Below are positions 27,004-35,451 of a stretch of DNA of 64,000 nucleotides, piece after piece. The position numbers and the translations under genes are program-made. Position 1 is the first letter of the stretch; each line of letters opens with the position of its first letter. The stretch comes from an uncultured Ruminococcus sp. (GTDB lineage: Bacteria > Bacillota > Clostridia > Oscillospirales > Ruminococcaceae), in NCBI GenBank assembly GCA_902787825.1, contig CADAHS010000009.1, positions 36,659 to 100,658 on the forward strand, read 5' to 3'. Under the pieces are notes generated by a model that did not search any database, was not told the origin of the DNA, and saw nothing but the letters and a program-made list of their open reading frames with translations.

Positions 27004-27800
27004 CAATTATTCTTAATGTGCATATCGACTTGATTGAACGGTATGGTTATGCCGTTTCGGTCAAACTCTTCCTTGACTTTCTGTATAATGTCATATCGTG
27101 TCGGCCAGTATTTTTCGGTTGGCAGCCATGCTCTCATCAACAGGACTATCGAGCTGTCGGCGTGTGCTTCCATAACACACATCGGGTCATCGGGATCGTT
27201 GATTATATCCGGGTGAGTGTTGAGTATGCTGAGAATGATCGCCATGGCTTTTTTGTGATCGTCCTCATAGGCGATGTTGAACCGCAGCTCAAGCCTGCGC
27301 TTTTGCAATGCAGTGAAATTGACGACTATCGACTCGGTGACCATTTTGTTTGGTATGCTGACTCTTTTATTCTCCATTGTAAGTATGGTAGTCTGCAAAA
27401 TAGAGATCGAGTCAACGAAGCCTTCAACGTTGGAAATGCTTATGTAGTCGCCGATCTTGAAGGTTTTGGTCAGCAGGATTATAAATCCGCCGGCAACGTT
27501 AGACAGGCTGTTTTGCAGCGCAAGACCGATTGCAAGTCCAGCTGCACCGATAGCGGCGATTATCGAGCTTGTCGATACCTGCAATGCCGACAGTACGGCA
27601 ACAAGAATAAGTATCAGCAGGCAGACGTGAACGACAGATGTTGTGAATTTATGGAGCGTTTTGTCCACACGCCTGACATTCAAGCCCTTGCTCATTATTT
27701 TCAGAACTATCTTCATTGCGATCATGCCGCCGATGTAGATGACAAGCGCAGCGATCATATGAGGCAGATAGTCTATAAAATGTTCCCAGAATCTTTGCAT
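27003..27800 (-). CDS. mscS: MscS family small-conductance mechanosensitive channel
   Basis: A homo-oligomeric channel that releases solutes on hypo-osmotic shock. Three N-terminal membrane helices end in the Gly/Ala-rich pore helix (AAIGAAGLAIGLALQNSLSNVAGGFIILLTKTFKIGD), followed by the cytoplasmic beta domain and cage. I choose the ATG at 27800, behind GGAAGGGA, over one six codons upstream. It follows vanZ by 20 bases on the same strand, so both share the vanZ promoter. At 265 residues it is typical. Confidence 0.93.
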   Translation of the reverse strand: MQRFWEHFIDYLPHMIAALVIYIGGMIAMKIVLKIMSKGLNVRRVDKTLHKFTTSVVHVCLLILILVAVLSALQVSTSSIIAAIGAAGLAIGLALQNSLSNVAGGFIILLTKTFKIGDYISISNVEGFVDSISILQTTILTMENKRVSIPNKMVTESIVVNFTALQKRRLELRFNIAYEDDHKKAMAIILSILNTHPDIINDPDDPMCVMEAHADSSIVLLMRAWLPTEKYWPTRYDIIQKVKEEFDRNGITIPFNQVDMHIKNN

Positions 27801-27820
27801 TATATCCCTTCCAATCAATT

Positions 27821-28405
27821 CTATGTTGTATTTCTTCTATGTGAAAACAGCGAGTAAATGCCATATCCCAGCGCAGCGCCCATGGTGTTTAGTATCAGAT
27901 CGTTAACGTCGCTCGTTCTTTCGCACAACGGCAGCTGCAATATCTCGATGCTCAGTGAGATAAGTCCGCCGGCGATCGCCGTTTTTGCAAAGCTGCGCAG
28001 TTTTTTGTATATCACAGGCAGGATAATGCCGGTAGGTATGAACATCAACACATTGCCAATGAGGTTTACCAACATATCACTTATTGCCGGATAGTCAAAA
28101 AGGTTCTGAAGCGGCACAAGGTTGGTGTTCAGCGGGAAAATATCCTTCGGGTCAAATATCAGCGGCTGAATGCTGCCGTCGGCATTGTGAAGCAGCGGAA
28201 AAAAGGTCACTCTGAATAGCACCGCCAGGTTAATGTACATCAAAAGCAGCCTGACCTCGTGCTTTAAATCGAACTTTTTGCGAAAAAAGCATATCAGTGC
28301 CCTCGCTGCAAACCAGATAACTGTGAAAATAATCAATCCCGCAGTAAACGGTATCTTCACTGCATCTGCATGAGGTACATAATCAACACCGAAAACATTT
28401 GGCAT
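27821..28405 (-). CDS. VanZ family membrane protein
   Basis: A 194-residue membrane protein with about five hydrophobic segments. The VanZ signature is visible: NLVPLQNL, NLIGNVLMFIPTGIILP and ISLSIEILQL-LCERTSDVNDLILNTMGAALGY. VanZ relatives confer low-level teicoplanin tolerance or act in envelope lipids; the role here is unknown. It has its own promoter and is followed by mscS. No other van genes adjoin, and the VanY-like gene at 1.9 kb is unlinked. Confidence 0.92.
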   Translation of the reverse strand: MPNVFGVDYVPHADAVKIPFTAGLIIFTVIWFAARALICFFRKKFDLKHEVRLLLMYINLAVLFRVTFFPLLHNADGSIQPLIFDPKDIFPLNTNLVPLQNLFDYPAISDMLVNLIGNVLMFIPTGIILPVIYKKLRSFAKTAIAGGLISLSIEILQLPLCERTSDVNDLILNTMGAALGYGIYSLFSHRRNTT

Positions 28406-28441
28406 CGTGTGTTCTCTCCCTGCAATTCTCTTAATACGATC

Positions 28442-28470
28442 ATTATACCATAATTATTTCAACATTTCAA
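28442..28470 (-). promoter_or_regulatory. Promoter of vanZ-mscS
   Basis: On the minus strand TTGAAA (28465-28470), 17 bases ending TGG, TATAAT (28442-28447). Confidence 0.9.
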
Positions 28471-28564
28471 TAGTTCGTAAACACGCCTTTAAATAATTAG
28501 AATCGGGTACAAAAAATATAGTAATATTCTTAACAAATTTGTGTAAAAAAAGATCAAAAAACAC

Positions 28565-28593
28565 TTGTAATCTTTTCGGATTTGGTGTATAAT
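28565..28593 (+). promoter_or_regulatory. Promoter of the sodium-pump decarboxylase genes
   Basis: TTGTAA (28565-28570), 17 bases, TATAAT (28588-28593). Confidence 0.82.
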
Positions 28594-28640
28594 AATTTTG
28601 ATTGGTGTGAACTAAAATATAATTATGAAGGAGAAAAGTC

Positions 28641-29078
28641 ATGCAGTATCAAATGGCACAATTATTGTCCGGAAAGCTCAGCGGACATGACTACACCGGT
28701 ACGGATATCGCTTCGGTAGTTATCACCGGTATGAGCGTTGTTTTCATCGGACTAATACTTCTTGTCCTGTTCGTTTCGATCTACGGTGGGATATTCAATA
28801 AAAGGAATCAAAAAAAGAAAGCTGCTGAGGAGGCTGCTAAGAAGGCAGCTGAGGCTGAAAAGGCAAAGCAAGCCGAGAGTAAGCCGGTCTCTGCTGCGAA
28901 AGCTCCTGCCGTTGAGGACGGCATTGAGGAGGAGATCGTTGCGGTGATAGCTGCTGCGGTCGCTGCGATGGGTGCAAAAAGCGGTAAAAAGCTTGTACTA
29001 AAAAGCGTAAAGAGGTCTGTTTCACAGCGTGACCCATGGGCAGCTGCGGGACTTGCAGACAACACAAGACCGTTTTAA
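28641..29078 (+). CDS. oadG: Sodium-pump decarboxylase gamma subunit (OadG family)
   Basis: The gamma subunit anchors the biotin-dependent decarboxylase complex and binds zinc in some members. One membrane helix (about 25-50, SVVITGMSVVFIGLILLVLF) is followed by an Ala/Lys/Glu-rich segment and a C-terminal DPWAAAGLADNTRPF, typical for OadG. AAGGAGA precedes the ATG. It lies 33 bases before the beta subunit. The carboxyltransferase alpha subunit and biotin carrier are not in this window. Confidence 0.9.
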   Translation: MQYQMAQLLSGKLSGHDYTGTDIASVVITGMSVVFIGLILLVLFVSIYGGIFNKRNQKKKAAEEAAKKAAEAEKAKQAESKPVSAAKAPAVEDGIEEEIVAVIAAAVAAMGAKSGKKLVLKSVKRSVSQRDPWAAAGLADNTRPF

Positions 29079-29111
29079 GATCACTGTAATCTATGAAAGG
29101 AAAGTTCTGAT

Positions 29112-30332
29112 ATGATAGATCAATTTCTGAGTACCATAGCCGATCTCGCAAAAGACTCCGGTGTTGCCGGGTTCTTTGTTGACGGCGGCTGGAAAAATAT
29201 CGTAATGATACTTATTTCGTTTTTGTTTATGTATCTTGCCATTGCAAAGGGATTTGAGCCGCTGCTTCTGCTGCCGATCTCTTTTGGTATGCTTCTGACA
29301 AACCTCCCCGGTGCAGATATGTACCATTCTGAGTTCTGGGTCTACCAGACTGTCGGGGACAACGACCACTACATAGACTACGGAAACATATTGCAGCACG
29401 GAGGGCTATTGGATATCCTGTATATGGGTGTCAAACTACAGATCTATCCGCCGCTGATATTCCTGGGCATCGGTGCGATGACTGACTTCGGTCCGCTGAT
29501 AGCCAATCCAAAGAGCTTTCTGCTCGGAGCTGCCGCACAGGGCGGTATCTTCTTCACATTCCTTGGCGCTGCCATTCTGGGAATGAGTGCGGCAGAGTGC
29601 GGTTCTATCGCTATCATCGGTGGAGCTGACGGTCCTACATCTATCTATGTTTCTTCTAAATTGCTTTCAAACTCCGATTCTATCGGTGTTGGTACAATAG
29701 CACTTGCGGCATATACATATATGGCTCTGGTGCCTATTATCCAGCCGCCTATTATGAGAGCGCTGACCACAAAGAAAGAGCGTTCGATCGTTATGGGACA
29801 GCTTCGCCCGGTTTCAAAGGTCGAAAAGCTTATCTTCCCGATACTGGTAACTGTTGTTATCGCTCTTATGATACCTTCGGCTGCTCCGCTGGTAGGTATG
29901 CTCATGATGGGTAATCTGCTCAAGGAGAGCGGTGTTTGCGATCGTATAGCAAAGACTGCACAGAACGAGCTTATGAATATTATCACGATCTTCCTGGGCG
30001 TTACTGTTGGTGCGACAACTACTGCAAAGACTATCATGACACTTTCATTTGCAAAGGTAATAATCCTCGGTGTAATTGCATTCTCTATCGGTACTGCCTG
30101 CGGAATACTGCTTGGCAAGCTGATGTGTGTGCTCACTCATGGAAAGGTCAACCCGCTTATCGGTTCGGCAGGTGTTTCAGCTGTTCCGATGGCAGCCAGA
30201 GTTTCACAGAAGGTCGGACAGGAAGAAGTTCCGACAAACTATCTGCTCATGCACGCTATGGGTCCGAACGTTGCAGGCGTTATCGGTTCGGCTGTTGCAG
30301 CCGGAGTTCTGCTGAGCATAGTTGCTCACTAA
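29112..30332 (+). CDS. oadB: Sodium-translocating decarboxylase beta subunit
   Basis: The beta subunit couples decarboxylation of carboxybiotin to Na+ export across the membrane. The 406-residue polytopic protein contains the key AECGSIAIIGGADGPTSIYV segment with the functional Asp, NPKSFLLGAAAQGGIF and the C-terminal NYLLMHAMGPNVAGVIGSAVAAGVLLS block. GAAAGGAAAG lies upstream of the ATG. With oadG it forms a two-gene unit ended by a strong terminator. The acid decarboxylated (oxaloacetate, methylmalonyl-CoA or glutaconyl-CoA) depends on an alpha subunit encoded elsewhere. Confidence 0.95.
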   Translation: MIDQFLSTIADLAKDSGVAGFFVDGGWKNIVMILISFLFMYLAIAKGFEPLLLLPISFGMLLTNLPGADMYHSEFWVYQTVGDNDHYIDYGNILQHGGLLDILYMGVKLQIYPPLIFLGIGAMTDFGPLIANPKSFLLGAAAQGGIFFTFLGAAILGMSAAECGSIAIIGGADGPTSIYVSSKLLSNSDSIGVGTIALAAYTYMALVPIIQPPIMRALTTKKERSIVMGQLRPVSKVEKLIFPILVTVVIALMIPSAAPLVGMLMMGNLLKESGVCDRIAKTAQNELMNIITIFLGVTVGATTTAKTIMTLSFAKVIILGVIAFSIGTACGILLGKLMCVLTHGKVNPLIGSAGVSAVPMAARVSQKVGQEEVPTNYLLMHAMGPNVAGVIGSAVAAGVLLSIVAH

Positions 30333-30342
30333 TAAACAAAAC

Positions 30343-30375
30343 AATATCGCACTCAGCTTTCGGGTGCGATATTTT
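30343..30375 (+). terminator. oadB terminator
   Basis: AATATCGCAC (30343-30352) pairs with GTGCGATATT (30364-30373), followed by T. Confidence 0.92.
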
Positions 30376-30389
30376 TACAGGAGAGCTTT

Positions 30390-30971
30390 ATGGACTATAA
30401 ATTCTTTGCGGTCATTTCAAGAATGAAATATATCAACCGCTGGGCGTTGATGAGAAATACCATTAAAGAGGATATCAGTCAGCATTCCATTGATGTTGCA
30501 TTTATTGCTCATGCTCTTGCGCTTATCAGAAACAGGCGCTTTGGCGGCAGCGTTTCGCCGGAAAGATGTGCTTTGCTTGCGATGTTTCACGATGCAACGG
30601 AGATCATTACGGGGGATCTTCCCACGCCGATAAAATACTACAATAAGCAGATCAAGGGTGCTTATGATGAGATCGAACAAAAGGCGAAGGATCAGCTGCT
30701 GAGCTATCTTCCCGATGATCTGAGGCAGGACTACGAACCGCTTTTTTGCAGGACTGAAGAGGAGGCGGAGCTGTGGTCGCTGGTAAAGGCAGCGGACAAG
30801 ATCTCGGCGCTTATCAAATGTCTTGAGGAAAAGCAGATGGGCAATATGGACTTTGCTTCGGCTGAGAAGGCGACAAGGGAAGCGGTCAGAAAGATGAATA
30901 TACCGGAAGCTGATGTTTTTCTTGACGAATTTATCCCTGCATATGAGCTGACGCTCGATGAACAGGCTTGA
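30390..30971 (+). CDS. yfbR: 5'-deoxynucleotidase YfbR
   Basis: YfbR removes the 5' phosphate from deoxyribonucleoside monophosphates. The HD-domain residues are clear: ISQHSIDVAFIAHAL, MFHDATEIITGDLPTPIKYYN and the Asp of KAADKISALIKC, matching the typical enzyme closely. The 193-residue length is normal. It lies 14 bases beyond the oadB terminator stem, with AGGAG nine bases before the ATG, and runs into rpe 24 bases downstream. Confidence 0.93.
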   Translation: MDYKFFAVISRMKYINRWALMRNTIKEDISQHSIDVAFIAHALALIRNRRFGGSVSPERCALLAMFHDATEIITGDLPTPIKYYNKQIKGAYDEIEQKAKDQLLSYLPDDLRQDYEPLFCRTEEEAELWSLVKAADKISALIKCLEEKQMGNMDFASAEKATREAVRKMNIPEADVFLDEFIPAYELTLDEQA

Positions 30972-30995
30972 ACAAACGATTTACGGAGGTCCACA

Positions 30996-31652
30996 GTGAA
31001 TAACAGAATTAAAATATCTTCGTCGCTGCTCGGCTGTGACCTTTCAAATATTCAGGCGGAGGTCAGGCGTGTTGAGCAGGCGGGTACGGACTGGCTGCAT
31101 TTTGACGTAATGGACGGCGTTTTTGTACCGAATCTTTCGTTCGGACTGCCTGTTCAGCAGGCACTCAACAAGGTTGCGACGGTGCCGATAGACACGCATT
31201 TAATGATCGTTGACCCGATAAGGTACATTGAGGATTTTGCAAAAGCAGGTTCGGATCTGATAACATTTCATGTAGAGTCCACCAAGGAGCCTGAAAAGGT
31301 TATAGAAAAAATACACAGCTGTGGGGTCAAGGCAGGCATTTCTATCAAGCCTGTGACACCTGTGGGGGTTATCAGCGACCTGATCCCGATGGTGGATATG
31401 GTACTGATAATGACTGTTGAACCCGGCTTCGGTGGTCAGGGCTTTATCCACGAGACGCTCAAAAAGGTGAGAATGGTCAGAGAGATCGCTGACAGGCTCA
31501 ACAAGGATATCTATGTTGAGGTGGACGGCGGAATTAACGACAAAACGGCTGTTGAATGCAAAAATGCAGGCGCAGATGTTTTTGTTTCGGGAACGTATAT
31601 TTTCAACGCTAAGGACACTGCCGCTGCGATAAAAAGCATCAGGGGTCAGTGA
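30996..31652 (+). CDS. rpe: Ribulose-phosphate 3-epimerase
   Basis: Rpe interconverts ribulose 5-phosphate and xylulose 5-phosphate in the pentose phosphate pathway. TIM-barrel motifs are complete: WLHFDVMDGVFVPNLSFG, DTHLMIVDP, LIMTVEPGFGGQGF and VEVDGGIN. It starts with GTG at 30996 behind ACGGAGG. The last 14 bases overlap the end of a convergent minus-strand gene, so there is no space for a separate terminator. Confidence 0.97.
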   Translation: MNNRIKISSSLLGCDLSNIQAEVRRVEQAGTDWLHFDVMDGVFVPNLSFGLPVQQALNKVATVPIDTHLMIVDPIRYIEDFAKAGSDLITFHVESTKEPEKVIEKIHSCGVKAGISIKPVTPVGVISDLIPMVDMVLIMTVEPGFGGQGFIHETLKKVRMVREIADRLNKDIYVEVDGGINDKTAVECKNAGADVFVSGTYIFNAKDTAAAIKSIRGQ

Positions 31653-32178
31653 GCTTACGAATAGTTTCAACGGGAGTATGAGAGAGTGGTCTTGCATACT
31701 CCTTTATTTTTTGTATTGCAAATCTGTCAGCTGTCCCGCTGTGAAAATCGGGAAAGGACAGCAGCTGCTGTGTGTCGCAGCAAAAGCTCATGACAAGATA
31801 ATATCTTCGCCCGAGTTTGTAAAGCTCGCTGTCTGAAAGTCTTGAGAGCAAACCTTCGGGGAACTTGCGGCAAAATTCTTTAAGCTCGGCGGATGAGTCA
31901 AAGAGAAGCATGATCTCGCTGTGTGTTTGATCGTTTTCTGGCTTTGAACCGATGAGTATCATCATTCCGTCACTAAGCTCTGTCACGCTGCAGACAAGTT
32001 CAGACGAATCGAGCCTGACAAACCCAAGCTCGGTGAGAAATGCCATGATACAGGAGATGAAAATGTGAGAACAGGTGCTGTTTTTATCAAATGAATCAAT
32101 GCTGAGGCCAAAGCGTGACATATCCTCCCGTGTCAGAATGAGTCTTGCTCCAGCCTGTGATGTAATGCTTATCTTCAA
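31639..32178 (-). CDS. MecA-like adaptor protein, divergent
   Basis: The 179-residue protein resembles MecA, the Firmicutes adaptor that delivers substrates to ClpCP. The N-terminal part starts KISITS and continues ARLILTREDMSRFGL, with a C-terminal FDSSAELKEFCRKFPE...LYKLGRRYYLVM as in the MecA ClpC-binding half. The resemblance is by eye and moderate. The start is probably TTG 32178, eight bases after AAGGGG; that site lies in one arm of a 21-bp inverted repeat. The 3' end overlaps rpe by 14 bases. No competence genes adjoin. Confidence 0.6.
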   Translation of the reverse strand: MKISITSQAGARLILTREDMSRFGLSIDSFDKNSTCSHIFISCIMAFLTELGFVRLDSSELVCSVTELSDGMMILIGSKPENDQTHSEIMLLFDSSAELKEFCRKFPEGLLSRLSDSELYKLGRRYYLVMSFCCDTQQLLSFPDFHSGTADRFAIQKIKEYARPLSHTPVETIRKLTDP

Positions 32179-32183
32179 ACCAA

Positions 32184-32231
32184 AGACCCCTTGCAAGTAT
32201 AATGCTGTTTCATTATACTCACAAGGGGTCT
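32184..32231. repeat. Near-perfect 21-bp inverted repeat ahead of the MecA-like gene
   Basis: The arm at 32184-32204 begins AGACCCCTTG and the arm at 32211-32231 ends CAAGGGGTCT. They are complementary at 19 of 21 positions around a six-base loop. On the minus strand the arm nearest the gene contains AAGGGG, the ribosome binding site of the MecA-like gene, and the other arm contains TATAAT. It could be an RNA hairpin that masks translation, an operator, or a terminator lacking a T run. Confidence 0.9.
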
Positions 32232-32256
32232 GTCCTTGTTAATCATATTTGTTTTT

Positions 32257-32715
32257 CTATTGCAGAGCCATTACATAGATCTGACAGGGATTTTCCTTGC
32301 CCCAGATACATTCTATGACCTCAAGCTCCTTGAAGCCAAGGCTGAGATAAAATCTGTTGGTCTTGTCATAACTGTCGTAAACGCCCATTTTTACCGTTTT
32401 GACCTGCATAAAAGAGTATCCCTGTTCAATGACAGTCTTTTTGGCAAGCTCAAACATCTGTCTGCCAAGTCCCATTCTGTGATACTGCTTCAGAACGCCT
32501 GTGACAGCAAGCTCGACAGTTTCTTTGCCTGTTTGTTTGAGACACATGAAACCAACCGGTCTGTCATCAACAAATGCAGCAAAGTATTCAAACTTTACGC
32601 TGTCGGCAATGTACTGTTCTCTGCTTTGCTCGACTTCAAACCATTCCGGCAGTGCTTCAAGCACTTTTCTTGTTATTTCTTTCTTTTTGTTATTGTCAGT
32701 TATCTTTTGTATCAT
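32257..32715 (-). CDS. GNAT family N-acetyltransferase
   Basis: A 152-residue acetyltransferase. The acetyl-CoA loop appears as QYHRMGLGRQMFE (R-x-x-G-x-G). The C-terminal NRFYLSLGFKELEVIE block is typical. The substrate is unknown. It begins inside the 3' end of the methyltransferase gene (20-base overlap), behind AGAGGAAAA, so the two are coupled. It is one of three GNAT genes in this run. Confidence 0.88.
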   Translation of the reverse strand: MIQKITDNNKKKEITRKVLEALPEWFEVEQSREQYIADSVKFEYFAAFVDDRPVGFMCLKQTGKETVELAVTGVLKQYHRMGLGRQMFELAKKTVIEQGYSFMQVKTVKMGVYDSYDKTNRFYLSLGFKELEVIECIWGKENPCQIYVMALQ

Positions 32716-33517
32716 TTGTTTTCCTCTGTTTTTTGACCGAAAGCTCGGCTATGGCAATGTAATGCTGGATCGTGAAATTCTCGTTTGCCTCACGTTCAAG
32801 CATTTGCATATGCTCAGCGTCCCACTTTGCAAGATCGCTCGGTGAAAGGGAAGCCCCGACACCTCTGCACGCTCTTACTCTGCCGTGCCAGCTTTCTCTT
32901 GTAAATGAAACGGGTACCCGAAACTGTTCTTGCAGTGTAATGTCAAAATACTCACTGTACTGAGGCGGTATCCACACGGGTTTCACGGTGTCGCCTCCGC
33001 CTGACCAGCCGGGATTGTATTTGTGGATGATCTCCTCACTCTTTGCTGCGATCTTATCCTCAAACGGGAGCCAGCCCATATAAAGGATAAGGAACTTTCC
33101 GCCCGGCTTTAGCATCTTGGCAAGCTTTGGCGCAAGGATATCGTGGTCAGGATACCAGATACACTGGCAGGCAGTCACGACATCAAAGGTGTTATCGGGA
33201 TAGCTGATATCCTCAGCCCGGCAGGTATAAAACTCGATATCCATATCCTGCTCTTCAGCAAGCAGCTTTGCCTGCTCGATCTGTTCTTTTGAGATGTCTG
33301 TTCCTACCCACTTTGCACCATAGCGGTACATATTTCTCGGCAGCACTCCTGTACCTGAACCAATGTCAAGCACACGCTGTCCGTTCACACACAGACCTCT
33401 TTGGACTATTTTTCCATAAAACTCGTCAGGGTAGATATCCCTGAATTTTGCATAGTCCTGCGAGGTCTTTCCCCAGTCAAACGGCTTTCCGCCGTCGATG
33501 TTTACTAACTTTTGCAT
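32696..33517 (-). CDS. Class I SAM-dependent methyltransferase
   Basis: A 273-residue methyltransferase. Motif I is VLDIGSGTGVLPRNM and the acidic loop GTDISKEQIEQA; motif IV is FDVVTACQCIWYPD, followed by LKPGGKFLILYMGWLP. The substrate is unknown; the general build is that of small-molecule enzymes of the methyltransf_11/25 type. The ATG at 33517 is preceded by GGGGGAAGAG, an unusual G-rich ribosome binding site shared by its upstream neighbours. It is coupled to a GNAT gene downstream. Confidence 0.9.
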   Translation of the reverse strand: MQKLVNIDGGKPFDWGKTSQDYAKFRDIYPDEFYGKIVQRGLCVNGQRVLDIGSGTGVLPRNMYRYGAKWVGTDISKEQIEQAKLLAEEQDMDIEFYTCRAEDISYPDNTFDVVTACQCIWYPDHDILAPKLAKMLKPGGKFLILYMGWLPFEDKIAAKSEEIIHKYNPGWSGGGDTVKPVWIPPQYSEYFDITLQEQFRVPVSFTRESWHGRVRACRGVGASLSPSDLAKWDAEHMQMLEREANENFTIQHYIAIAELSVKKQRKTNDTKDN

Positions 33518-33535
33518 TCTCTCTTCCCCCATTTT

Positions 33536-33718
33536 TTATTTCCAGCTCTCACTGTTTTTTGATCTGCCTTTTTCAATAAAGCTAAGCAGAATGCAAACCG
33601 ACATAAGTGTTGCCGAGATAATAAGTGTTATACCGCTTTCTAATGCAAGACTTACAACTGACAGTATAAAAGTCAGCATAGTTGATATATCAAGAAATGT
33701 TTCGCCTTTAATTTTCAT
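33536..33718 (-). CDS. Small two-helix membrane protein, unknown
   Basis: A 60-residue protein: a short polar start, two hydrophobic segments (about 12-30 and 33-48) and a basic, polar tail. The ATG at 33718 follows GGGGGGAGAAAA. An upstream in-frame ATG at 33772 has no such site and lies in the preceding GNAT gene. It lies between a GNAT and a methyltransferase gene in one run. I recognise no family. Confidence 0.7.
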   Translation of the reverse strand: MKIKGETFLDISTMLTFILSVVSLALESGITLIISATLMSVCILLSFIEKGRSKNSESWK

Positions 33719-33755
33719 TTTTCTCCCCCCGACTTTCCGGTTTTGATTTGTCTTA

Positions 33756-34274
33756 TCAGACAAATCGCTCAAAAGTCATCTCTTTTCTGTTTTCGCTGCT
33801 TGCTTTGTTTTTTCTTCCGTCTGCACAGCAGATGCAGAAGAAACCGAGCTTGCTCATAACGTTCTGGCTCGCTCTGTTTTCCCAGTCGCAGTGAGCAACG
33901 AAATGGCTGATAGCAAGCTGCTCATGCGCAAATTTCATTACGGCACCTGCCGCTTCAGTGGCGTACCCCTTGCCCTGATAATGCCTGTCAAGTATCCAGC
34001 CAAGCTCTGCTGTATTTCTCGCCTCATTCAGATATACCGAGATACCTCCGATATGTCTGTTTTGCGCAACTACCGCAAATTCATAGAAGCAAGGCTTTTG
34101 CTTGTTCCATTCCTGTTCGCATTTTTCGAGAAACTCCTCAGTCTGCCCGATGTTGTCGTCGGGAAGAAAGACCATATATTTAGTATTTTCTCTGTCTGCT
34201 GCATAAGCGTAGGTCGTCTGAAGATCCTTCGTTCCGATCGGACGCAGCAGCAATCGCTGTGTCTGTATCTGCAT
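33756..34274 (-). CDS. GNAT acetyltransferase, RimJ/RimL type
   Basis: A 172-residue acetyltransferase of the ribosomal-protein/small-molecule subgroup: TQRLLLRPIGTKDLQ at the start, ELGWILDRHYQGKGYATEAAGAV with the acetyl-CoA loop, and CDWENRASQNVMSKLGF near the end. The start at 34274 follows GGGGGGATGC; the earlier ATG is not used. The substrate is unknown. The C-terminus has several Lys, Asn and Arg residues beyond the core fold. Confidence 0.88.
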   Translation of the reverse strand: MQIQTQRLLLRPIGTKDLQTTYAYAADRENTKYMVFLPDDNIGQTEEFLEKCEQEWNKQKPCFYEFAVVAQNRHIGGISVYLNEARNTAELGWILDRHYQGKGYATEAAGAVMKFAHEQLAISHFVAHCDWENRASQNVMSKLGFFCICCADGRKNKASSENRKEMTFERFV

Positions 34275-34293
34275 GATGCATCCCCCCGTTTTT

Positions 34294-34761
34294 TCAAAGG
34301 AACTTTTCGAGTCTGTACAACCTCCCGTCTTCAAGTTCCTTTACCCCATTTTTGTAGTCGTATCCGAGTTTTCTGTAAAACTCAACTGCTGTGATCGATG
34401 CAGGTATTTCTATCCTGTCTGCTCTGAGTGCGTACTCGTCCTGTTCAAGAGTCTGTATTATCTTTCTTCCGACACCCTTGCCCTGATACTGCGGCAAAAC
34501 AAAGATCGTCAGCAGTATACTTTCGGTCCTGCTGCCCCAGTATCCTGCGATACCGCCCGTTCCTACAATACGTTCACCGTCACACACAACATAGATATGC
34601 CTTTGTTCTGACGCTTTCAACAGTTCATCTGCTGAGTGAGAGGCAACGTTATATTCTATGTATTCTTTAGGATAATCCTTACTGTTGCTTTCTCTCAAAG
34701 TTCTGGCTATGACCTGTGCGACCTCATCTGCATCTTCTTTTCTGAACGCTCTTATCTGCAT
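34294..34761 (-). CDS. GNAT family N-acetyltransferase
   Basis: A 155-residue acetyltransferase. Visible are MQIRAFRKEDADEVAQVI, the beta4-loop FVLPQYQGKGVGRKIIQ, and AVEFYRKLGYDYKNG. It lies 53 bases after the tetR gene on the same strand, with GGGGGAAG upstream of the ATG. The substrate is unknown. Confidence 0.88.
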   Translation of the reverse strand: MQIRAFRKEDADEVAQVIARTLRESNSKDYPKEYIEYNVASHSADELLKASEQRHIYVVCDGERIVGTGGIAGYWGSRTESILLTIFVLPQYQGKGVGRKIIQTLEQDEYALRADRIEIPASITAVEFYRKLGYDYKNGVKELEDGRLYRLEKFL

Positions 34762-34814
34762 TTGTGTACTTCCCCCTGATTTCCCCTTGTTCTGTTTTTT
34801 TGTTCTATCTCAGC

Positions 34815-35438
34815 TTATTTATTTATCAGCTTTGTAAATTCCAGATCTTTATCAAATTCGTTTGTGAAAAATCCCGGGATATCCTTGATGGCTTTGTACA
34901 GTGACAAGCTTGCCTGGCTCAGGATATCGCTCATCTCTTCATCTGTATAGGGACAGTTGCCTGTAACGATAAGTGTTGTGAAGCTGTACGACATAAGCCA
35001 GAGGTTTCTGTAATAGCATTCTGCGGTAGGCTTGTCGATGTTGTATATCTTCATGACTGAATTGACAACGAGATCAAGTGTGAACCGGAATTCGTCCATA
35101 ACAGTAGATGTTGTACCGTCTGAACTATTCAGAAACAGCAGCTTGAACAGCTCAGGTTCCTGCCTGGCAAGTTTCAGAAACTGGCGTCCGATGCCCAGAA
35201 ACGGAATATTTTCTTTAAGACCGGTGAGTATATAATGGTGGTAGATTTCCCTCGCCTGATCAACAACGTCATCTTTCAGCTCAGCGATCGAGCTGTAAAA
35301 ACTGAATATCGGGTGTGTTGAGACCTCAAGTCTTGCGGCTACGCTTCTTGCGGTGACAGCGTCCGGACCTTTTTCACGGGTTATTTCAAGTGCAGATTGC
35401 AAAATCTGCTGTTTGGTAACTATCTTCTTTGGCGGCAT
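34815..35438 (-). CDS. TetR family transcriptional regulator
   Basis: A 207-residue one-component repressor. The N-terminal helix-turn-helix is clear (KQQILQSALEITREKGPDAVTARSVAARLEVSTHPIFSFYSS), with a TetR-like ligand domain behind it. AAGGAGG precedes the ATG. It lies 13 bases after the transglutaminase-like gene. A perfect 16-bp palindrome at that gene's promoter is the probable operator, which would make this an autoregulated operon repressor. The ligand is unknown. Confidence 0.92.
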   Translation of the reverse strand: MPPKKIVTKQQILQSALEITREKGPDAVTARSVAARLEVSTHPIFSFYSSIAELKDDVVDQAREIYHHYILTGLKENIPFLGIGRQFLKLARQEPELFKLLFLNSSDGTTSTVMDEFRFTLDLVVNSVMKIYNIDKPTAECYYRNLWLMSYSFTTLIVTGNCPYTDEEMSDILSQASLSLYKAIKDIPGFFTNEFDKDLEFTKLINK

Positions 35439-35451
35439 ATATACCTCCTTA

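Noticed and set aside
26841-27857. 338-codon open frame on the plus strand
   Set aside because: It lies antisense to mscS, starts inside rplS and crosses two terminators; its composition is that of a shadow frame.
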